A stretch of 16,030 nt of DNA from Clostridia bacterium (GTDB lineage Bacteria; Bacillota; Clostridia; Christensenellales; CAG-314): positions 1 to 16,030 of the forward strand of contig CAAGHL010000032.1 of the NCBI GenBank assembly GCA_900769665.1, in the 5' to 3' direction. The translations under genes were made by a program, and so were the position numbers. The notes beneath the pieces were generated by a model. The model was not told where the DNA came from. It saw only the letters and a program-made list of their open reading frames with translations, and searched no databases. Below are positions 12,965-16,030 of the stretch, piece by piece; positions within the stretch are counted from its first letter, which is position 1; each line of letters begins with the position of its first letter.

Positions 12965-14035
12965 ATGAAAATTTATTACGCGTCTACCTTTTTGATAGCG
13001 TTTGCCATGCTAACGCTTGCCACATTTGCTTCTCGCAATACCATACTTTCCGAACAATCTCGCAAAAATAGCGTAGCGGCTTGTTTGTTGATAGGGCTCG
13101 GCGCTATGATGGAGTGTGTCGGCTTTGCCCTAAACGGCGCAGATCCCGTTTGGCGAATACCACATATGATTGTAAAATTTGTGGAGTTTTCCGTAACGCC
13201 GTTTATACCCGTGTTGATTGCGCACGCTTTCATGCAAAACAAAGCAGGCAAAGTCACCTTTGCCGTGTTAGGCATACATTCGCTGTTGCAGTTGTTGTCC
13301 ATTCATTTCGGCTTTTTGTTTTACATTGACGCGGCAAACGTATTCCATCGCGGAAGCGCATACTTTATCTACTACATAATGCTGTTTTTGACAACGTTTT
13401 ACTGGTTGTATGCAGTGTTAAAGTACGGCAGTAAATGGCAAAACAACAACTGCTACACGCTGATCATGATCATGGTACTTGTGCTTGTAGCAACCGTTGT
13501 CCAAGCAATAGACAATGAAATACGTGTTGTTTGGTTGGGACTCGGCGCAGGTTTAGCGTTGTTTTACATATACTACTGCAATGTCGCTCTAAACAACGAT
13601 CCGTTGACGTTGTTGCTAAACCGACATGCCTTTGAAGCAAAAGTACAATCCAAAGCAAAACACTACGGTATACTGTTTTTTGACATAAACAACTTTAAGA
13701 CGATCAACGACAACTACGGACATGCCTACGGGGACAGTTGTTTGAAAACAATAGGCGAGCTGCTGCGTGCCGTCTACGGCGAATACGGCTACTGCTACCG
13801 CATAGGCGGAGATGAATTTTGCGTACTGTTGCGTGACAACCGCGCCAATGCGACGGAACTAAACGACAAATTTGTGAAATTGCTTGACGACAAACGATTA
13901 GAGGACGGAAACCTGCCTACAATTGCCATAGGATACGCATCCCGTTGCCCCGAAATGAACGACATGACACAACTGTTTCAGTACGCCGACGAAATGATGT
14001 ACTCCGACAAAAATCGCAACGCCGAAGTCGATTGA
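12965..14035 (+). CDS. Membrane diguanylate cyclase (GGDEF)
   Basis: A 356-aa protein that makes c-di-GMP from two GTP. The N-terminal half (about 3-205) holds roughly seven membrane spans and no recognised ligand domain, so it is probably a membrane sensor. The GGDEF domain covers about 210-350: NDPLTLLLNRHAFE, metal-binding Asp240 in FFDINNFK, the intact signature RIGGDEF (281-285) and YADEMMYSDKN near the end. The inhibitory I-site RxxD expected at 272-275 reads GEYG, so product inhibition is not expected. ATG at 12965 follows AGAGAGG (12951-12957) at 7 nt. It is transcribed away from the riboswitch operon, which its product should control. Confidence 0.92.
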   Translation: MKIYYASTFLIAFAMLTLATFASRNTILSEQSRKNSVAACLLIGLGAMMECVGFALNGADPVWRIPHMIVKFVEFSVTPFIPVLIAHAFMQNKAGKVTFAVLGIHSLLQLLSIHFGFLFYIDAANVFHRGSAYFIYYIMLFLTTFYWLYAVLKYGSKWQNNNCYTLIMIMVLVLVATVVQAIDNEIRVVWLGLGAGLALFYIYYCNVALNNDPLTLLLNRHAFEAKVQSKAKHYGILFFDINNFKTINDNYGHAYGDSCLKTIGELLRAVYGEYGYCYRIGGDEFCVLLRDNRANATELNDKFVKLLDDKRLEDGNLPTIAIGYASRCPEMNDMTQLFQYADEMMYSDKNRNAEVD

Positions 14036-14352
14036 CGTTACAAAATCAATGCGCAAAACAAACCGCATATCCAAGCAAACGAAAATTCGGTCGATCAAAA
14101 GGTTGTTTGTTTTGTCGGTCGATTACTCGTCGGGACAACCGCTATCGCATAGACGGTCGCAACAACAGATTGCGTTTTTGTTATTTGTAGCTTTATTATA
14201 CCACCGTCAAAACTAAAAGGCAGGCAGTTAGCGTATGCTAACCGAAAAAATTATGAAAATTTATTAAGATTTATTAGAATTTATGTTAAAGTAAACCGTG
14301 TTTCGCAACGTTGCATACTCGAAACAACGTTGCTTGCACAACGGATTATGCG
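14036..14352. other. Convergent intergenic region with 10-bp phased AT repeats
   Basis: No gene seen. CGCAA/TTGCG (14158-14174) followed by TTTTTG is a weak terminator for the cyclase gene. GTTAGC-GTAT-GCTAAC (14227-14242) is a small palindrome. At 14251-14290 four 10-bp units in a row begin TTAT (TTATGAAAAT, TTATTAAGAT, TTATTAGAAT, TTATGTTAAA), in phase with the DNA helix. The palindrome GCAACGTTGC at 14307-14316 is followed by a second AACGTTGC nearby. Confidence 0.5.
14158..14180 (+). terminator. Weak intrinsic terminator after the diguanylate cyclase gene
   Basis: The stem CGCAA-CAACAGA-TTGCG is followed by TTTTTG and further T-rich sequence. The stem has only five pairs, so efficiency is doubtful. 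Confidence 0.4.
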
Positions 14353-15006
14353 TCAGCAAATTTCCCACACGAAAGTTGCCGTGTCGTCTACGTCGATGTC
14401 GTCGGGATTGATGTCGACATTGGCGAGCGGACTTGCCGCCATCAAGCAACGGCTTTCCAGCTTGTAGTTCGTGTGCGAATAGATGTCGATTTCGCTCCAA
14501 TTGTAGTCGATACTTACCAATTCGCCAAGCTTCACACCGCTTGCGGAACAAAGGATTTCCGCTTTTTGCTTGGCGTTTTGCGCCGCCGACACCAACAGTT
14601 CGCGACTTATTGCCGAAGGGTCTTTGACTGTGAACGCAACGAAAAACTCGGGCTTGGCAACGCAACGGGAAAGTGCGGCAAGAACCAAGCCAAGACGTTT
14701 GCTGTCGAAATCGAGCTCCACCTTCAAGTTGTGGTTGCAAACATAGCCGTTGAATACGTTTTTGTAGTTGCCGTCCTTGTCGCGCACGCTTTCGTAGTCG
14801 GTGCGGACGTTGAAGTCGGTTGTTTTGATGGATTTCGCCTCGAACCCAATTTCCTCGAGGGCGGCGTTTAGGTTGGCAATCTTCTCTGCGGCAAGCTCCG
14901 TTGTTTTATCGTACTCGGCGTGTGCCGTTTCCAAACGCATGGATACGACAATCCAATCGGGTTTCGCACTGACATGCCCCTTGCCCTTTACAGTGATAGT
15001 TTTCAT
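14353..15006 (-). CDS. SIMPL-domain (DUF541) protein
   Basis: A 217-aa protein starting MKTITVKGKGHVSAKPDWIV, the usual SIMPL (PF04402) opening of a beta-strand followed by the GxG...KPD turn. Further on are the expected ELAAEKIANLNAALEEIGF helix, TTDFNVRTDYE, and QNAKQKAEILCSASGVKLGELVSI, which is strongly typical. Many family members (YggE, BP26) are secreted; this one has no signal peptide, so it is probably cytoplasmic. The molecular role is not known; ring-shaped oligomers and stress protection have been reported for relatives. Start: GGAGGT (15014-15019), 7 nt before ATG. Its own promoter is at 15037-15065. It converges on the diguanylate cyclase gene. Confidence 0.88.
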   Translation of the reverse strand: MKTITVKGKGHVSAKPDWIVVSMRLETAHAEYDKTTELAAEKIANLNAALEEIGFEAKSIKTTDFNVRTDYESVRDKDGNYKNVFNGYVCNHNLKVELDFDSKRLGLVLAALSRCVAKPEFFVAFTVKDPSAISRELLVSAAQNAKQKAEILCSASGVKLGELVSIDYNWSEIDIYSHTNYKLESRCLMAASPLANVDINPDDIDVDDTATFVWEIC

Positions 15007-15036
15007 TTCGTAGACCTCCGCAATTTGTTTTTCGCC

Positions 15037-15065
15037 ATTTTACCACATTTGCCGTAAAATGTAAA
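15037..15065 (-). promoter_or_regulatory. Sigma-A promoter of the SIMPL gene
   Basis: TTTACA (15060-15065) and TAAAAT (15037-15042) on the minus strand, 17-bp spacer. The expected transcription start is about 24 nt before the ATG, enough room for the GGAGGT ribosome site. Confidence 0.65.
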
Positions 15066-15160
15066 TATGTACGCAAAAAATATATACGTCCGCATTTTTT
15101 CGTTACACAAGCGCATTTAGCCAACAGTAAAAAAAACGCTTTCCGCTACAAATTACCGCC

Positions 15161-16030
15161 TTATTTGCCCATTTTCAAATAAAGGTTTTGTATTGCTTTA
15201 AGCCCTGCGGCTTCGTCGTGCTCCACTGCTTTGCCGTACATTTCTATTGCTTTCTTGTAGTCCTTTCTCACGCCTAAGCCGTTTTCATAACAGATTCCGA
15301 GATTGTGATACGCAACGCCCGAATTGCACTTTTCGGCAGCTGTCCTAAAACACTTAACCGCTTCTTTTTTATCTTCTTTCACGCCGTTGCCTTGAAGATA
15401 GCAAAGTCCGATATTGATAATCGCTTCGTCATCGCCGAGATTGTATGCCTTAGTAAATAATTCAAAGGCTTTTTTATAAGCCGCTTCGGTTTTGACGGTG
15501 TAGTAGTAATAAAGTCCCACTTGCAGACACGCCGACGGATTTTCGCCTTTCACGCTCTTTTTCAGCCAATGAAGTGCCGTTTCCCTGTCAGCGGTCACAC
15601 CGTAATAACCGCAAGCATACGCCATACCGAGATTATACTGCGCGGCGGCGTTGCCGAGCTTTGCGGCTCGTTTGAAAAGTTTAAGGGCGGTTTTCTCGTT
15701 CTTTTCAAGTCCGAGTTCGTCGCCGAGATACGCTTCCGCCATTCTTTCGATTGCGTCAGGAAAGTCCATTTCCATTGCCATCTGATAATAGAACAGCGCA
15801 TTTTTGTAATCGGCTTTTTTGGTTTCGTAAATCGTCGCCATACACCAATAAACGCCGGCATCATCCAAATCGCACTGTGCAAAATAATCGAGCGCGTCGT
15901 CGTATTTGCCTTTTTTATAATAGTAATACCCTAAATCGAGCAGAGCGTCGTCCTGACAAAGGTTCGCCGCCTTTTTGAGATAATGAATATACTTTTTTTC
16001 GTCGGGTTCTATTCCGTACCAACCTTCTTC
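15161..16030 (-). CDS. Sel1-like repeat protein, N-terminus beyond the window
   Basis: The frame is open from the window edge (first visible residues EEGWYGIEPDEKKY) to TAA at 15161, about 289 residues. A start at 15868 would be an internal TTG and is not the real one. At least six Sel1/TPR-like helix pairs of about 36 residues are visible, with the marks AA..G...A...LG..Y..G.GV..D...A..., for example AAKLGNAAAQYNLGMAYACG and NSGVAYHNLGICYENGLGV. Such solenoids bind proteins and are common in signalling and secretion scaffolds. No signal can be judged without the N-terminus. A run of eight T on the minus strand (about 15136-15128) follows the stop but has no convincing stem. Confidence 0.85.
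   Translation of the reverse strand, partial: EEGWYGIEPDEKKYIHYLKKAANLCQDDALLDLGYYYYKKGKYDDALDYFAQCDLDDAGVYWCMATIYETKKADYKNALFYYQMAMEMDFPDAIERMAEAYLGDELGLEKNEKTALKLFKRAAKLGNAAAQYNLGMAYACGYYGVTADRETALHWLKKSVKGENPSACLQVGLYYYYTVKTEAAYKKAFELFTKAYNLGDDEAIINIGLCYLQGNGVKEDKKEAVKCFRTAAEKCNSGVAYHNLGICYENGLGVRKDYKKAIEMYGKAVEHDEAAGLKAIQNLYLKMGK

Noticed and set aside
14227..14242. GTTAGC-GTAT-GCTAAC hairpin as terminator of the SIMPL gene
   Set aside because: On the minus strand it is followed by CTGCCTGCC before any T-run, and it lies 110 nt beyond the stop; better listed as a palindrome of unknown role.

Overview
The window comes from a low-to-mid GC bacterium, most likely an uncultured Clostridia (Firmicutes). 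The support is the radical SAM TIGR03960 / TIGR03936 gene pair, Gram-positive Shine-Dalgarno sites, consensus sigma-A promoters with 17-bp spacers, a GEMM (c-di-GMP-I) riboswitch and a eukaryotic-type hexokinase. This placement is inference; there is no rRNA or other taxonomic marker. The window looks chromosomal. I found no phage, plasmid, CRISPR, tRNA or rRNA genes.

Layout. 1-608: gene-free. 609-758 (+): a 49-aa hypothetical protein with its own promoter, facing a DUF308 membrane protein (983-1447, -) across a bidirectional terminator. 1603-6137 (-): a co-directional run of radical SAM protein, its TIGR03936 partner, a metal-dependent amidohydrolase and a chloramphenicol-acetyltransferase-like enzyme. 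6138-7157: about 1 kb of repeats with one candidate small Cys-rich ORF. 7158-9404 (-): one long ORF joining a DEDDh exonuclease, a BRCT-like domain and a hexokinase, possibly expressed from a near-leaderless transcript. 9405-10695: a second repeat island with a 305-bp MITE-like element, further inverted repeats and the second copy of a structured element. 10696-14035: a c-di-GMP module. 14353-15006 (-): a SIMPL-domain protein. 15161-16030 (-): a Sel1-repeat protein cut by the window edge.

The c-di-GMP module is the most coherent system here. A membrane diguanylate cyclase with an intact GGDEF motif and no I-site is transcribed rightward from a perfect consensus promoter and through a structured leader. 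Leftward, a promoter leads straight into a c-di-GMP-I riboswitch. The 3' strand of the aptamer is shared with the 5' arm of a strong intrinsic terminator, which predicts an ON switch. Behind it are a degenerate EAL-domain protein lacking every catalytic residue I could align and, in a TGATG overlap, a membrane-anchored extracellular protein. My reading is that c-di-GMP made next door turns on a surface protein together with a non-catalytic EAL partner.

The repeat islands are also unusual. A roughly 125-nt element occurs at 7024-7146 and 10580-10713. Both copies keep the same outer and inner pairing with different arm sequences. Both lie at the 3' end of a minus-strand gene, and the second supplies that gene's last codons and stop.
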